DNA of 64,000 bases from Symbiodinium microadriaticum (taxonomy: Eukaryota > Sar > Dinophyceae > Suessiales > Symbiodiniaceae): the NCBI GenBank assembly GCA_001939145.1, contig LSRX01000753.1, positions 295,471 to 359,470 of the forward strand. The letters are read 5' to 3'. The translations under genes and the position numbers were made by a program. Below are positions 54,763-64,000 of this stretch, piece after piece (position 1 is the stretch's first letter; each line of letters starts with the position of its first letter). The notes beneath the pieces are model-generated. The model had not been told where the DNA came from. It ran no database searches and was given only the letters and a program-made list of their open reading frames with translations.

Positions 54763-56023
54763 TAATCTTGTTCGTCATCAGCAAAATAATGGTTATCTGG
54801 GTCATCACTGCAATTCTAGCAAATCCCAAGCAGACGGCACAAGCGCTACGGGATCTTCGAGAGCCGCACCATGGTCAAGATCACTCATGGAGAAAGTAAA
54901 CTGTGCATCGTTCTCGCACTCTTTCGTTCCCCAGAAACGGTGATCGGCTACCGGAGAAAAACTCCTAAAGATTTCTATCAAGTACCTGCCCACCCGCTTC
55001 AACCAACCCAACTGTGTCTCTGGTCTTCTTTTGCGCACAGTTGAAATCGTCTCGATGGAGTGGCCCACAGTTTTTGACGGTTTGGCGGGTTCACTTGCTG
55101 GGTTTCCCCCGAAGCTTGTGGCACAGGGTTCGTTCCGTTCAGGTTTCATTTCCGATTTGCACCGCACTAAACCGTACCCACTGGGATGGTGCCCGCTATG
55201 TGGCTCGAAATCACTCCTGATCTAATTCCGTGCCTGCTGATTTGAGAAAAAGACTTCAGGTTCAGGGAGTGCTGCGCGGCGTGGGGCAAAAGCTGTTTCT
55301 TTGGGCCGCGTGCATGCCGCCACACTTTGCCTGTGACCGGTTCCCATGCTGCTAAAGTTGTGACTTTACGAACTTTGTACAGCTGCTGCTGCCGCTACTG
55401 CTGCTGCTACTGCCACTGCTGCTGCACTCTACTGCTACCGCTTTCGAGAAAAAAAAACCTGAGCGCCCTAAGCACTAAGCCCTAAACCTTCCCTTTCGTG
55501 CATGGTTGCCGGCCAGCCTGTTTGTCGAACGACTTTTTGGATCGGCTTTTTCCCGCTAGTACCGTGTCCCTGTGAAGGAAGCAACATCACCCAGATTATC
55601 CGAGCGGTAATATTTGTTGCACTTGTTTTTCAGCAGTTCTTATTGCACTGTTTTCGTCGCCAATCAGGTCATTTGGGTATGATCCACAGAAAGTCGTGAA
55701 GGAAGCACGGAGTTGTCACTGTTACAGAACTCACGTAACCAGGCCAGATGATCAGGTCTTTCAATTGTCCATGTTTTGCTTGTCAATGTCAGTGCCAGAC
55801 GGCATGCTACAATCGAATCTGCAGCTTCATTCAGGCTGGAAGCTGGCCTCATCTCTTTATCAAGCTGGCAACTCATTGTTGAGGTAGCAGATCTTTATTT
55901 CTGCAAGAGCTTTGCATCTCAAAGATGTCATAGAAGCGTTCATTCTCGATCAAGGTCTTTCCTCGTAATCTGGCACTTAGGCTGACCACCGCTAGAAAAC
56001 ATTTCATGACCTTGTAAGGTCTC
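54763..56023. other. Upstream region of transposase-like ORF, no gene
   Basis: Holds a CTG/CTA-type trinucleotide tract (55381-55440) and a telomere-like scrap (CCCTAAGCACTAAGCCCTAA) at 55468. No coding region is supported. Confidence 0.4.
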
Positions 56024-58855
56024 ATGACTCTCATGCGTGGACTGTATGCCATGTCTTGCTTGGCTTTGCTGCTTCCATACAACACTGCGCACCGGAAGCT
56101 GCCGGACCAGAGTGGCAATGTTCAGCACAGAGTGTTGCCACAGCTTCCGTGGTTTGTCTCGAGATTGCAAAACCATGAGTTGCTTGCTTTGCTGTCCAGA
56201 GATAGGCACAGAAGTGTGTTCACGGAGCTGAATGAACGACAGACCGTGTACATCGTGAAGCTACTTCCAGACAAACAATATGATGGTGCGCTGACGAATT
56301 GGGATAAAGAAAGCCGACTGCTATGGGAGTATTTGCAGTACCCAGCGGATGGTTTTACAGTGCACGTTGCGGGATGCTGCAAGTTTGCCAAACCGGTGAG
56401 TGTGGCGACAGCACAGCAGCGTGTGACACATTTTGTCTGGGCGCCCGACGTTCCCGTGAGCTTTGAGGGTGCCCAGGTCTTTTGTGTTCCTGTTGCCTCA
56501 AACAGCAGAATCTTCGATTTCGCCGAACTGCCTCGTATCTTGGGAGTTGATGATCGTCAAATGCAACAGTTTATCAGTGAGCCCCTCTGCGTTTCAGTGC
56601 CGTGTGCAATTGCAGAGCTGATTGGATGCGGTGCCTGGTCCAAGCTGATGCTGCGGGCCAGTTGGGCCACCCGTAAGGCAACTGCAATGAAGCGTTTCAT
56701 GTCATTTTTGGGTTTTCCTTCGGGCGATTGGGTTGCGGGTTTGAGGGATTTAGGCAGGCTAGGAGGTTTTGCCCCCCCAGCTTTGCTTCCTCTGAATGCT
56801 GCGCATGCCACAAAGATTGCAGAAGCATTGCGTTGTTTTGCTCCAGTCATCCTTGGCAGTTTGCAAGATGAGGAAGACCGTGCTTCCCAACAGTTTGACT
56901 TGGAACAAATGGTGGGTCGATTGGACAGCTTTGCTTGCGGCTGCAAACCTCGCGAATCAGGAAGGCTAGATGCGACAACAGCAGTTGCAACGTTGGCAGC
57001 TGCCATGCAGTTGAGGAATAGGTCTAGCTTGAGCAAAACAGTCAAAAATGTTTTTGAAGTTGTTTTTCCGGGGTGTGAAGTGGATCCAGCAACATGGAGC
57101 AAAGTGCCCTCAGCATCGTCCCTGTCGCGATCGCAATTACTCGTAGATGCTGCCTTTTGCTGTTTTATGCGCAGGCGCTTCTCTGAGCTGCATGGTTCAA
57201 TATTCATGCTCGCAGATTCGTCGCCCCAGGCAGGTCATGATTACTTGCTTTCGACGTGTCTCATGATCAGCCGTGCCGACTTAGCAAGATGCAGTGATGC
57301 AGCCCGCTTCATGCAAGGATCTTGGGATGCGTTCCTGTCTGCATACACACAGGGAGATCATGAGCGTATGCGTGAAATTGCTGTGCAGCGTCAGGAATGT
57401 GGCGAGGTCTTGAAGCAGTGTTTAGCTGTGCATCGTTTCATTCCAATGGGGCTGGGGTCTGGCGCCAGCTCGCTCGACCACAAGGCCCGAGCAATCGCTA
57501 GAGCTGTGCTATCCGAAACACAGTCTGCGCCTGCGCTTCGAGCAGCTTTGGGGCAAGTAGTCAGCGTAACGACCGACCTTGGTACCGAGGCTGGTCTTGC
57601 AGATATGTGCGGGCTCTCTTTGCAGGAAATAGTTCCTAGTTGGGTCGGATCTGAAAGTGAGTTGCAATTTGATTGTGAGGCAGGTGACCAGGCAGGTGTT
57701 GCCATGGAGCGGCAGGATGGAGACTTCGATGAATTTTTCCTGCCAAGGGCTATTTCAATTCCAGGCCTCAATCATATTATTAGTAATATGTGTTCTGATT
57801 GCAACAAAACACTTGAAGGATGGGATTCTTGGCTTTCCGATTTCAGGGAAGTCGTGGCCTTGTTGCATTACCCACATCTTCGCAGGCGGTATGTGGCCGC
57901 TTGCTTGAAGGGAACCCGCCATTCATGGATGGAAGACTTCTTCAAAGTTGGGGTTGAAAAATTTGCAGACTGGAGATGGGGTAGCACTGTTTCTGTTTTA
58001 GAGAAGCTTTTGCCCCTGCGGAAGTATTTGCAGCCGACTTGGGATCCTGTCAAATTTAATGCTCAGGAACATGTAGGTGCCGATGAGGCGCCTGGGTCTG
58101 TGCGAGAGGAAGCAGATGTCTCTGCATTAACGGCAGCCATTCGCAGTAATAAGTTCTGGGGCTTCGGGTCTATGATTTTCCTGCTTAACTCTGTGGGTAC
58201 TCGCTTTGCCTCGTGGGCTGAGGGATGTGCGTGCCATCCTTTCCACAGGAGCAAGAAGCAGAAAGACGGTGTTACCAGCGCATCTGATGTTGAATTTGAT
58301 GCTTCCGTGGCCCTAGATTGCTGTGCTAAAGAATTAGGTCTGCCTGTGAATGGCGATGGAAAGGGTTTTTTGCCATGCCCTATGGCAGGTTTGAGAGCTT
58401 ATGATCTTGCGAGCGGTGCGGTCGAAGAACAGTTGTCCAGCATGGCAGCCCTGTGCAAGGAAGAGTTGCTGCTACAAGTGGCAACGATATCGGAAGAAGA
58501 GACAGGGGAGCTGCTGCAGGATTTTGAAAGAGGCAAAAGCCACATTCTTGCTACCATGACCAACAAGCTTCAGAATTGGAAGATGCTTCCATGGCGACTT
58601 GCAGCATTGAGCGACTCTGACGAGTCGCGTGCGCGCTCAACTGCTGCTTCATGTTTGTCCGATTTCGATGCCGCAGACCAAGATCCTGTTTTGCATCATC
58701 GCCTGACATGGTACTGGATGAAGAAACATCCTTCATTTCGTGCTCAGTTGGAATCCTTTGTAGCCGGAGAGCCTCTTTCCTCTTTGCCTGAGCTACAGCG
58801 GACCGTCTCAGAGATGGCTTTCATCCCGGTGGCCAGGGCCTCAAATCTAGCGTAG
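56024..58855 (+). CDS. Large DDE-transposase-like protein (943 aa)
   Basis: An unbroken 943-codon ORF from the first ATG. Composition is that of a real globular protein, unlike the neighbouring DNA. I read an RNase H-like core: a strand with an Asp at residue 398 (FMLADSSPQAGHDYLL), a long helical insert, then a strand ending in Asp 518 and Glu 522 (VVSVTTDLGTEAGLADM). ISIPGLNHIISNMCSDCNKT follows, then a helical region with HYPHLRRRYVAACLKGT. D...D/E in that setting is typical of cut-and-paste transposases, but no named superfamily fits and the third catalytic acid is not identified. It heads a plus-strand row of three ORFs that may be one mobile element. A multi-copy dinoflagellate hypothetical protein is the alternative description. 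Confidence 0.6.
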   Translation: MTLMRGLYAMSCLALLLPYNTAHRKLPDQSGNVQHRVLPQLPWFVSRLQNHELLALLSRDRHRSVFTELNERQTVYIVKLLPDKQYDGALTNWDKESRLLWEYLQYPADGFTVHVAGCCKFAKPVSVATAQQRVTHFVWAPDVPVSFEGAQVFCVPVASNSRIFDFAELPRILGVDDRQMQQFISEPLCVSVPCAIAELIGCGAWSKLMLRASWATRKATAMKRFMSFLGFPSGDWVAGLRDLGRLGGFAPPALLPLNAAHATKIAEALRCFAPVILGSLQDEEDRASQQFDLEQMVGRLDSFACGCKPRESGRLDATTAVATLAAAMQLRNRSSLSKTVKNVFEVVFPGCEVDPATWSKVPSASSLSRSQLLVDAAFCCFMRRRFSELHGSIFMLADSSPQAGHDYLLSTCLMISRADLARCSDAARFMQGSWDAFLSAYTQGDHERMREIAVQRQECGEVLKQCLAVHRFIPMGLGSGASSLDHKARAIARAVLSETQSAPALRAALGQVVSVTTDLGTEAGLADMCGLSLQEIVPSWVGSESELQFDCEAGDQAGVAMERQDGDFDEFFLPRAISIPGLNHIISNMCSDCNKTLEGWDSWLSDFREVVALLHYPHLRRRYVAACLKGTRHSWMEDFFKVGVEKFADWRWGSTVSVLEKLLPLRKYLQPTWDPVKFNAQEHVGADEAPGSVREEADVSALTAAIRSNKFWGFGSMIFLLNSVGTRFASWAEGCACHPFHRSKKQKDGVTSASDVEFDASVALDCCAKELGLPVNGDGKGFLPCPMAGLRAYDLASGAVEEQLSSMAALCKEELLLQVATISEEETGELLQDFERGKSHILATMTNKLQNWKMLPWRLAALSDSDESRARSTAASCLSDFDAADQDPVLHHRLTWYWMKKHPSFRAQLESFVAGEPLSSLPELQRTVSEMAFIPVARASNLA

Positions 58856-59060
58856 CTCAGTGGAAGTTGTGGTTCAAGTTCAAGACTGATTTGTGCAAGC
58901 CAGTCCACAGTGCAGTGCAGGCTTATCGGTAATCTTCTGGGTGTGACAAGATTCTATTCTGTAATAGTTCCTACAGCCAACAAGTCAGCTGCTCTTTGAG
59001 GTCGAACGACGTCAAGAAGGTGATCATTCCTTAGTCCATCGTGGCAGCATCAGCAGACAG
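58856..59060. other. Spacer between transposase-like ORF and ORF2
   Basis: About 200 bp. The frame of the next ORF is open upstream to about 58980, so its true start may be earlier than 59061 or it may be joined by splicing. Confidence 0.4.
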
Positions 59061-59567
59061 GTGGGGGGGCCCTACGTTTCAACTTTGTTGCGAATGCGAG
59101 AGATAACTGAGATCTTCGATTCCAAGCCTGATGCTCAGCGGCAGGAGTTCATGCAAGATTTTGGGAGCATCTTGAAGCCAGATCAAATGGCTAGGCAGCT
59201 GGGTTTTTTCAAACATCCACTGTATGCTAAAGCTGTTGACGACGGCTGTGGGTGCCGTGCAAAGAGACAACTTGCAAGCATCTTTATGTATTCTTTGGAT
59301 ATCGAGTCGCAGCATGCATTCTTGAAGAGCAACAAAAAAAAGCGTGAGCAGAAGACTGCCAAAACCAAAAGGGCTGTGGAGCAGTGGAGGAAGTCGAAGG
59401 TTCCGGCGGTTGCGTTCGGCAGTGAGAGTATCGAGCAGGCGGCCCTAGCAGATCATTTGATAACATTCCTCGAAACCCAGCCCAGCAGTGTCATGTTGTC
59501 TGCAAGCTGCTTTGGCTGCTCCTTCCGGCAATGTGCAAGGAAATCAGCCACTGCAAAGCGAGCTTGA
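59061..59567 (+). CDS. 5' part of the second ORF of the 56-64 kb element
   Basis: 168 codons from a GTG; the first ATG in frame is at 59094. It reads MREITEIFDSKPDAQRQEF, then LGFFKHPLYAKAVDDGCGCR and a basic stretch KKKREQKTAKTKRAVEQWRK. The last about 20 codons look unnatural, while the next frame (from 59464) takes over with good coding character, so a one-base indel or short intron within 59464-59567 joins it to 59488-61689. Function unknown. Confidence 0.5.
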   Translation: MGGPYVSTLLRMREITEIFDSKPDAQRQEFMQDFGSILKPDQMARQLGFFKHPLYAKAVDDGCGCRAKRQLASIFMYSLDIESQHAFLKSNKKKREQKTAKTKRAVEQWRKSKVPAVAFGSESIEQAALADHLITFLETQPSSVMLSASCFGCSFRQCARKSATAKRA

Positions 59568-61689
59568 ACCTGAGCCGAGCCGTGCTGTTGATGAGAGCAT
59601 TGTCGTTGCAGCACCTGTGCCGCCGCGATTGATGTTTTTCCGCCTCCTCAAAGTGCCGATGCATCGGCAGAAGCTTGTTGCCTTGCCTGCAGCACATGCT
59701 CGCAAGTTGAGCAAACATGATTTGTGTGTGACGCTGCATGCTGGGCAGTCATGTCCTGAAGCAGATGAGGAGACACACCTGGTATCCGTGGAGGCGACTG
59801 CAGCCAGTGCTGCACAAAACTCAGTTGCTGTGTTGTCTCTGTTGAAATGTGAGCTTGCGACCGTGCGCAATGAGATGAAGGTGTGGCTGACTCGCAAAGC
59901 ACCTCGTTACATCGTCTCCGGTGTGGAGCATCCAGCGTTACGGGATGCAGAGGTTGCTCTCCAAAAGTTGGTTGCATGCAGGGCGTTTCCTAGGTCAGAG
60001 AACGTGCTTGAAGTCGTAGCGTCAGACGTTGCAATGTTGGAGCAGTTGAACATCTTGTTGCAGTGCCGAGTTGTTGAGCGAATGGAGAGTACCCGGAACC
60101 GGTCCAAGTGGCGCTTCACTTCGTTCGGAGCTGCGCAACTCCGTGCGGCCAATGAGCTAGTGCATCCGGAGCCGGTATTCCAGGCCCTCGCAGACACAAG
60201 CCTTGAAGCGTTGGAGGCTGGTACTTGTTGGCAACTGTTTGCAGCTTTGCGTTCCCAGGGCTTTCACGTGCGTCAGCGGCCGCAGTCGAAGGAAGCGGTG
60301 CGGCGATTGCCACCCCACACTCCAGACAGCGTCAACCGGCTATGGTATGTTTCGGGTAGCAGCCTGCAGCATCTCCGAAAATACATGATCACTCTCATTC
60401 ACTCAGACAGGCTTTTTCGTGAAGGAGTTTTGCAGCGTGTGCACCACTGCCAACCAGTGGGCTACTACACTGAAGTGCTGCAGGGGTTGCATACAGGCAG
60501 CCCTTTGCTTGCACTGTCCGATGCACGTGAACCGATGGCTCCACTTCAGCTGGATGCAGAGAGTGCCCCTCTGCTGCTTGATGAGCGTGGGGTTCCGGCA
60601 CCACTTGAGTTGCCTGCTCCTTCTGTGATGCCTCCCAAGAAGCGTGTGAAGCGAATCCACGATCGCCAAGATCGTGCCGGTGAGGAGCCAGGGTTGGGGT
60701 TGGAGCCGGGCCCAGTAGTCCCAGCCTTAGGTAGTGCAGTGGAGGCAGAGGATGACGATAATCGTGATGATGATGATGAAAGTAGTGGGCTCACCTCTGA
60801 GCCTCTGTCATCTCAGGTGCTGTTCCTCTCAGATGCAGAGCAAAGCCATGATGATGTTTTGTCAGTAGCGTTGAACAGTGAATATGTGCCTTCGCCTCTT
60901 GAGGATCCTCATGAGCCTCATGAGGTTCAAGCGGATGTGGGGCCCGAGCCGGGGCCTGATGCAGAGCTTCCGTCCTCATCAGCTGCGTCTGATGCAGAGC
61001 GTCCGCCGCCCGCAGAGTCGGCTCCTTTGCCGCCGCCTGCTCTGGATCCTGGAGCCGGTCTGGCCCGCGAGCGTGCTGCGCGACACCGAGACGCGCAGTC
61101 CTTCGTTTGGGGCCCCTTCAGGATCACTTGGTCTAGGCCCGATCAACGGCCACCTCACGGCAGCTGGCAAGCCACTTGCCCGTATCATGCCCTCAATAGC
61201 AAGACCGGTTGTAAGAAAGCCATTGGTCTGAGGGAGTCGACTGAGAATGAAAAGCTCAAATGCCGAGACCTGTTAAAGCTCTGGTGCCTGCAAGCGCCAA
61301 CGCATGATCGGCAGCGCAGCCACAACAGGGCACAGCCTCGCCAGCTGGAGTTGCTTGATGATGCCGTGTTAGAAGCTCGCTTGCAGGCGCTGCCCGAAGC
61401 TCCGTCCCGAGATGCGTTGGAGGACGATGACACTCTTGATGCTCGGGAGGCAGCACCGAAAGCTAAAGCAAAGGCAAGAGGCAAGGCAAGATCGAAAGGC
61501 AAAGCAAAGGCCAAATCTGGTGCAAAGGCAGCAGCCAAGGCTGCAGCCGCGGCAGATCATGCGGAGCCAGGATCACCTTCTGAAGTTGCGGCATCGGACC
61601 CCCCAGACTCCAGCAGGGACTCCGGGGAGTCATCTTCAAGCAGAAGCTCTAGCTCTTCTGACTCGTCTTCGTCCTCTTCCGGGACGTAG
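59488..61689 (+). CDS. Second ORF of the 56-64 kb element: Cys/His module, acidic and Ser-rich tail (733 aa)
   Basis: Continuation of 59061-59567 in the next frame; its own first codon is only a GTG. Residues about 40-300 are globular with several helices (LLKCELATVRNEMKVWLTRK). A Pro/Glu/Asp-rich linker with a DDDNRDDDDESS run follows. A compact module near 61.1-61.33 kb (FRITWSRPDQRPPHGSWQAT, CPYHALNSKTGCKK, LLKLWC, RQRSHN) has Cys and His spacing that could bind zinc. The C-terminus is a Lys/Ala repeat (KAKAKARGKARSKGKAKAK) and a polyserine tail. From memory this CPxH...TGCxK...WC...RQxxH pattern recurs in dinoflagellate repeat-associated ORFs. A DNA-binding accessory role is inferred. Confidence 0.55.
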   Translation: MSCCLQAALAAPSGNVQGNQPLQSELEPEPSRAVDESIVVAAPVPPRLMFFRLLKVPMHRQKLVALPAAHARKLSKHDLCVTLHAGQSCPEADEETHLVSVEATAASAAQNSVAVLSLLKCELATVRNEMKVWLTRKAPRYIVSGVEHPALRDAEVALQKLVACRAFPRSENVLEVVASDVAMLEQLNILLQCRVVERMESTRNRSKWRFTSFGAAQLRAANELVHPEPVFQALADTSLEALEAGTCWQLFAALRSQGFHVRQRPQSKEAVRRLPPHTPDSVNRLWYVSGSSLQHLRKYMITLIHSDRLFREGVLQRVHHCQPVGYYTEVLQGLHTGSPLLALSDAREPMAPLQLDAESAPLLLDERGVPAPLELPAPSVMPPKKRVKRIHDRQDRAGEEPGLGLEPGPVVPALGSAVEAEDDDNRDDDDESSGLTSEPLSSQVLFLSDAEQSHDDVLSVALNSEYVPSPLEDPHEPHEVQADVGPEPGPDAELPSSSAASDAERPPPAESAPLPPPALDPGAGLARERAARHRDAQSFVWGPFRITWSRPDQRPPHGSWQATCPYHALNSKTGCKKAIGLRESTENEKLKCRDLLKLWCLQAPTHDRQRSHNRAQPRQLELLDDAVLEARLQALPEAPSRDALEDDDTLDAREAAPKAKAKARGKARSKGKAKAKSGAKAAAKAAAAADHAEPGSPSEVAASDPPDSSRDSGESSSSRSSSSSDSSSSSSGT

Positions 61690-62423
61690 AAGCTTGAGGC
61701 AGGCCGCGTGTGTGAAAATGATGCTTCGAAGACCTATGCCAGAGAGCTTTTTCCGTGTTTTTGCTGCTAGCACGTATTCCATGTCCATTTCGGCGCGACT
61801 TGCACTTTTCCAGATCGTTTCGGTGGATTATTGCCTGCCCGATTGATTCTGCAGGAAAATGATGGGAATGCCCACAGAATGTGAAGAAACCTTGAACAGC
61901 TTGAGCAAGCCTGGGTGCATGCTTTTTTTGTGTCTTGATCGGGCATGGGTCGGGCACGGGTCGGGCATGGGTCGGGCTGGGTCGGGCTTGGGGCTGGGTC
62001 GGGCATGGGTCGGGCATGGGTCGGGCATGGGTCGGGCCGGGTCGGGGCTTGCTCTTTGGCCACCTCCATGGTGGTTTTTGTTGAACTTGGACGTATTCGG
62101 TCGACGTGATTAGAAAGCTGTGATTTGGTAGAGTTTTCTACGTTGCCAAAGAGTTTTGGCTGTTGTCGGCGTCCCGCAAGGTTTCAGGCCAGATTGTGGT
62201 CCGGCAAGGTTTTATTGTCTAATGTCTGTTCCCTAAAGTCGCAAGGTTTCCCAAAGGCAGAAGTGCAGGCACGAAGCATCAGGAAGTCAAGTTGTGCTGC
62301 TGCGGTGCTGTGAAACATCACTAAATATTGCTGCTTTTCCTCCAACATACTCCAAAGTCCAGTGCCGTGCTTTGCATTAGCGGCTGAGCGCTCTTTAGGG
62401 AAGCCCGGGCGGCCTTGTGAAAG
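61690..62423. other. Spacer with GGGTCGGGC repeat
   Basis: No gene is supported between the second and third ORFs. The minus-strand Pro/Asp/Cys frames here come from the 61936-62048 tandem repeat. Confidence 0.5.
61936..62048 (+). repeat. Tandem GGGTCGGGCATG/CTTG repeat
   Basis: About ten 10-12 bp units of GGGTCGGGC with ATG, ACG, TG or CTTG spacers. Confidence 0.95.
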
Positions 62424-63776
62424 ATGGCCTGCCTCTCGTTGGAGTCAGATGCAGATGCTGAGCTAGCACCAGCACAGACGGGTGCACGTCTTGGTAAAGA
62501 GGCAGCCCTGACAACGCCTCCCAAGAAAAAGCGAGGCAAGGGTACCCGGAAGTCCGCGAAAAAGGGGCCTGACCCAAACAAGGAGCAGCCGGCTTCGAAG
62601 AAATGCACGGAGTGCAAGAAGGAGAAGGCTCACGACCTTTTCTACCAGGACCAGGGTAGATGCATCGAATGCTCCCAGAACCGCAAAGCACTTTTGCGGG
62701 TGGCTGAGGTGCAGGGTGTGAAAAAAGACGTCTTGCAGTTGCAAGAAAGTGACCCGGACGCCTTCAATGAGCTGCAGCGCAACTTCAACAAGGCCAGATC
62801 CCAGATGACCAAGGACTCCAAGCGCATAAAGTTCTCGGTGGTTTGCTTTATCCGGGAATACGAGAAGAGGCAGGGCCTTCGGGATGCCCGTGTGGGGGAA
62901 TTCATTTGGGAAGGCGAATGGAAGGAGATGGCAGGAGGAGCAAAATTCGGGTTCTTAACCGCGGAGGAGGCATCCTTGGAGTGGAACAAAATGAAGGCTG
63001 AGGCATGGAGGCCTCGGGACAATCTTGGTCCAAAGGGGTTCCTGCGATTGTGGGTCAAGGTCCGAGACATTGCCGAGATCTACAACGATTTGAGTCGCTC
63101 GACTCGCTTCCAACAGCAAGAATCTCTGAAGAAGGCAACAGATCAGCAAATTCAGGCCCGTACGGCGGCGGTTTTCTCCGGCGCCATGGCCGAGGGCGAT
63201 CCCTTGAACTTCGAGGCGGTGACCCATGAAGCTATGCTCGCTTCGGGTACTGGTGAGAGAATGGGTGGTCTGATGGAGTCAGAGCTCGCTCCTATGATTG
63301 ATGCTGCTTCGCGAAAGAGCCAGAGCAAAAGGCCTGCGCGTGCATCGAGTTTTGGAGCGAAGGTCAAGCCGGAGCCCACATCCTCTGACGAAGAGGAGCC
63401 AGCGAATGCGGGGGCTGCTGCCGATGAGGATGATCAGGACCGTCAGGGCAGCGAAACTGAGGGTGATGGTGTCGTGACGGCTTCTTCGAAGAGGAGGAAG
63501 GTGGATGCGAAGGACAAGCCTGGCTCCAAGGAAGATCCGTGGTTCGATGCAGAGACGAAGAACATCAAAGCGGAAAAGGATTACCTCAGGGCGATCGACA
63601 CCTTGCAGCAGAGCATGCAGTCTTTGGCTTCGGACATGAATGCTACCGTGGCGGAGTTCAGGGCACGCAAAGAAGATGCTGAGGCAAGACATGTGTTCGA
63701 GGATACATGTTTTGATAGTTGTGATATCGAGCTCCCGCGTTACTGTTTCAAACTTCCGGTACAGCACAAAAACTGA
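62424..63776 (+). CDS. Zinc-ribbon, basic nuclear-type protein (450 aa), third ORF of the element
   Basis: An intact ORF starting at an ATG. A basic, NLS-like stretch at residues 33-47 (PKKKRGKGTRKSAKK) precedes a four-Cys zinc motif with C61, C64, C80 and C83. Then come a helical region, a conserved-looking block with FIWEGEWKEMAGGAKFGFLT and WRPRDNLGPKGFLRLWVKVR, a disordered Ser/Glu/Asp region (SSDEEEPANAGAAADEDDQD), a second basic KRRKVDAK, and a helical end LRAIDTLQQSMQSLASDM. From memory, proteins with this CxxC...CxxC and W-E-E-Y/W layout are common beside transposase-like ORFs in dinoflagellate genomes. A DNA-binding role in the element is inferred. A perfect palindrome begins three bases after the stop. 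Confidence 0.6.
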   Translation: MACLSLESDADAELAPAQTGARLGKEAALTTPPKKKRGKGTRKSAKKGPDPNKEQPASKKCTECKKEKAHDLFYQDQGRCIECSQNRKALLRVAEVQGVKKDVLQLQESDPDAFNELQRNFNKARSQMTKDSKRIKFSVVCFIREYEKRQGLRDARVGEFIWEGEWKEMAGGAKFGFLTAEEASLEWNKMKAEAWRPRDNLGPKGFLRLWVKVRDIAEIYNDLSRSTRFQQQESLKKATDQQIQARTAAVFSGAMAEGDPLNFEAVTHEAMLASGTGERMGGLMESELAPMIDAASRKSQSKRPARASSFGAKVKPEPTSSDEEEPANAGAAADEDDQDRQGSETEGDGVVTASSKRRKVDAKDKPGSKEDPWFDAETKNIKAEKDYLRAIDTLQQSMQSLASDMNATVAEFRARKEDAEARHVFEDTCFDSCDIELPRYCFKLPVQHKN

Positions 63777-63778
63777 AG

Positions 63779-63842
63779 CGTCTGAAGCGCAAAATTTGAA
63801 GGTGCGCGCGCGCGCGCACCTTCAAATTTTGCGCTTCAGACG
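63779..63842. repeat. Perfect 64-bp palindrome (32-bp arms, (CG)n centre)
   Basis: 63779-63810 is the exact reverse complement of 63811-63842. The centre is GGTGCGCGCG|CGCGCGCACC, and the arms contain CTGAAGCGCAAAATTTGAAG. An unresolved base (n) is at 63843. It could be a terminal or fold-back end of the element, or a fold-back assembly artefact. Confidence 0.95.
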
Positions 63843-63843
63843 N

Positions 63844-64000
63844 GGAGGGTTGGGGGGTGAAAGTCGACTGTTCACAGACTTTCTTAGGTTCGTCTACTTT
63901 TAAAAAGTGCAACGATACAGCCCCCAACCACAAAAGAATGTTTACAGCCAGGCTAGGATACGAGGGTTCCCAATCATAGTATAGTATAAAGCCTTAAACC
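63844..64000. other. Right edge, no gene
   Basis: A G-rich tract is followed by AT-rich DNA, ending in a telomere-like CCTTAAACC scrap. Confidence 0.4.

Noticed and set aside
61649..62069. Minus-strand Pro/Asp/Cys-rich ORFs
   Set aside because: Pure product of the GGGTCGGGC tandem repeat.
1..64000. tRNA, rRNA or snRNA genes
   Set aside because: No cloverleaf, conserved rRNA core or spliced-leader sequence was recognised by eye; a covariance-model scan would be needed to exclude them.

Overview
The window looks like nuclear DNA of a dinoflagellate, most likely a Symbiodiniaceae-type alga. The reasons are: tyrosine-recombinase (DIRS-like) retrotransposons of a style I associate with these genomes, an intron with a GC donor, many microsatellites, telomere-like CCCTAAA-type scraps, and long stretches where coding potential is broken into short exon-like pieces. 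There is no sign of prokaryotic gene organisation. No rRNA, tRNA, spliced-leader gene or CRISPR was found.

The best-supported content is three mobile elements. Element A (about 1-4720, minus strand) is a DIRS-like retroelement cut by the left window edge. It reads membrane ORF, RNase H1 N-terminal/viroplasmin-like ORF, Gag, then a Pol with a frameshift; its reverse transcriptase runs open off the window. Element B (about 35742-43851, minus strand) has the same layout with a Pol frame unbroken for its whole length: reverse transcriptase, a degenerate methyltransferase-like segment, RNase H, an in-frame repeat domain, and a tyrosine recombinase. In both copies the four cistrons are chained by overlapping stop and start codons, and Pol lies in the -1 frame relative to Gag. 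Flanks at 34.9-35.1 kb and 44.1-44.3 kb carry related motifs in inverted orientation, as if B sits inside an older element.

The third mobile unit (about 54.5-63.85 kb, plus strand) has three large ORFs: a 943-residue protein with a DDE-transposase-like D...D/E pattern, a second protein split by a frameshift with a Cys/His C-terminal module and low-complexity tail, and a zinc-ribbon/basic protein. It is preceded by tandem 83-91 bp repeats with inverted cores and ends at a perfect 64-bp palindrome next to an unresolved base. I treat the set as a candidate multi-ORF DNA transposon of unrecognised family.

Between the elements (4.7-35 kb and 44-54 kb) the sequence is host-like: microsatellites, intron or intergenic DNA, and scattered minus-strand exon-like segments, several with a hydrophobic helix. 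The clearest host gene is a small type I membrane protein present three times on the minus strand: 12456-13791 (one GC-AG intron, one internal stop), 22.1-22.5 kb (ectodomain deleted, start lost) and 30.45-31.51 kb (intron absent, frameshifted, carrying a 134-bp inverted repeat). A coiled-coil exon lies at 26962-27951. Names and functions rest on motifs read by eye; no database search was possible.
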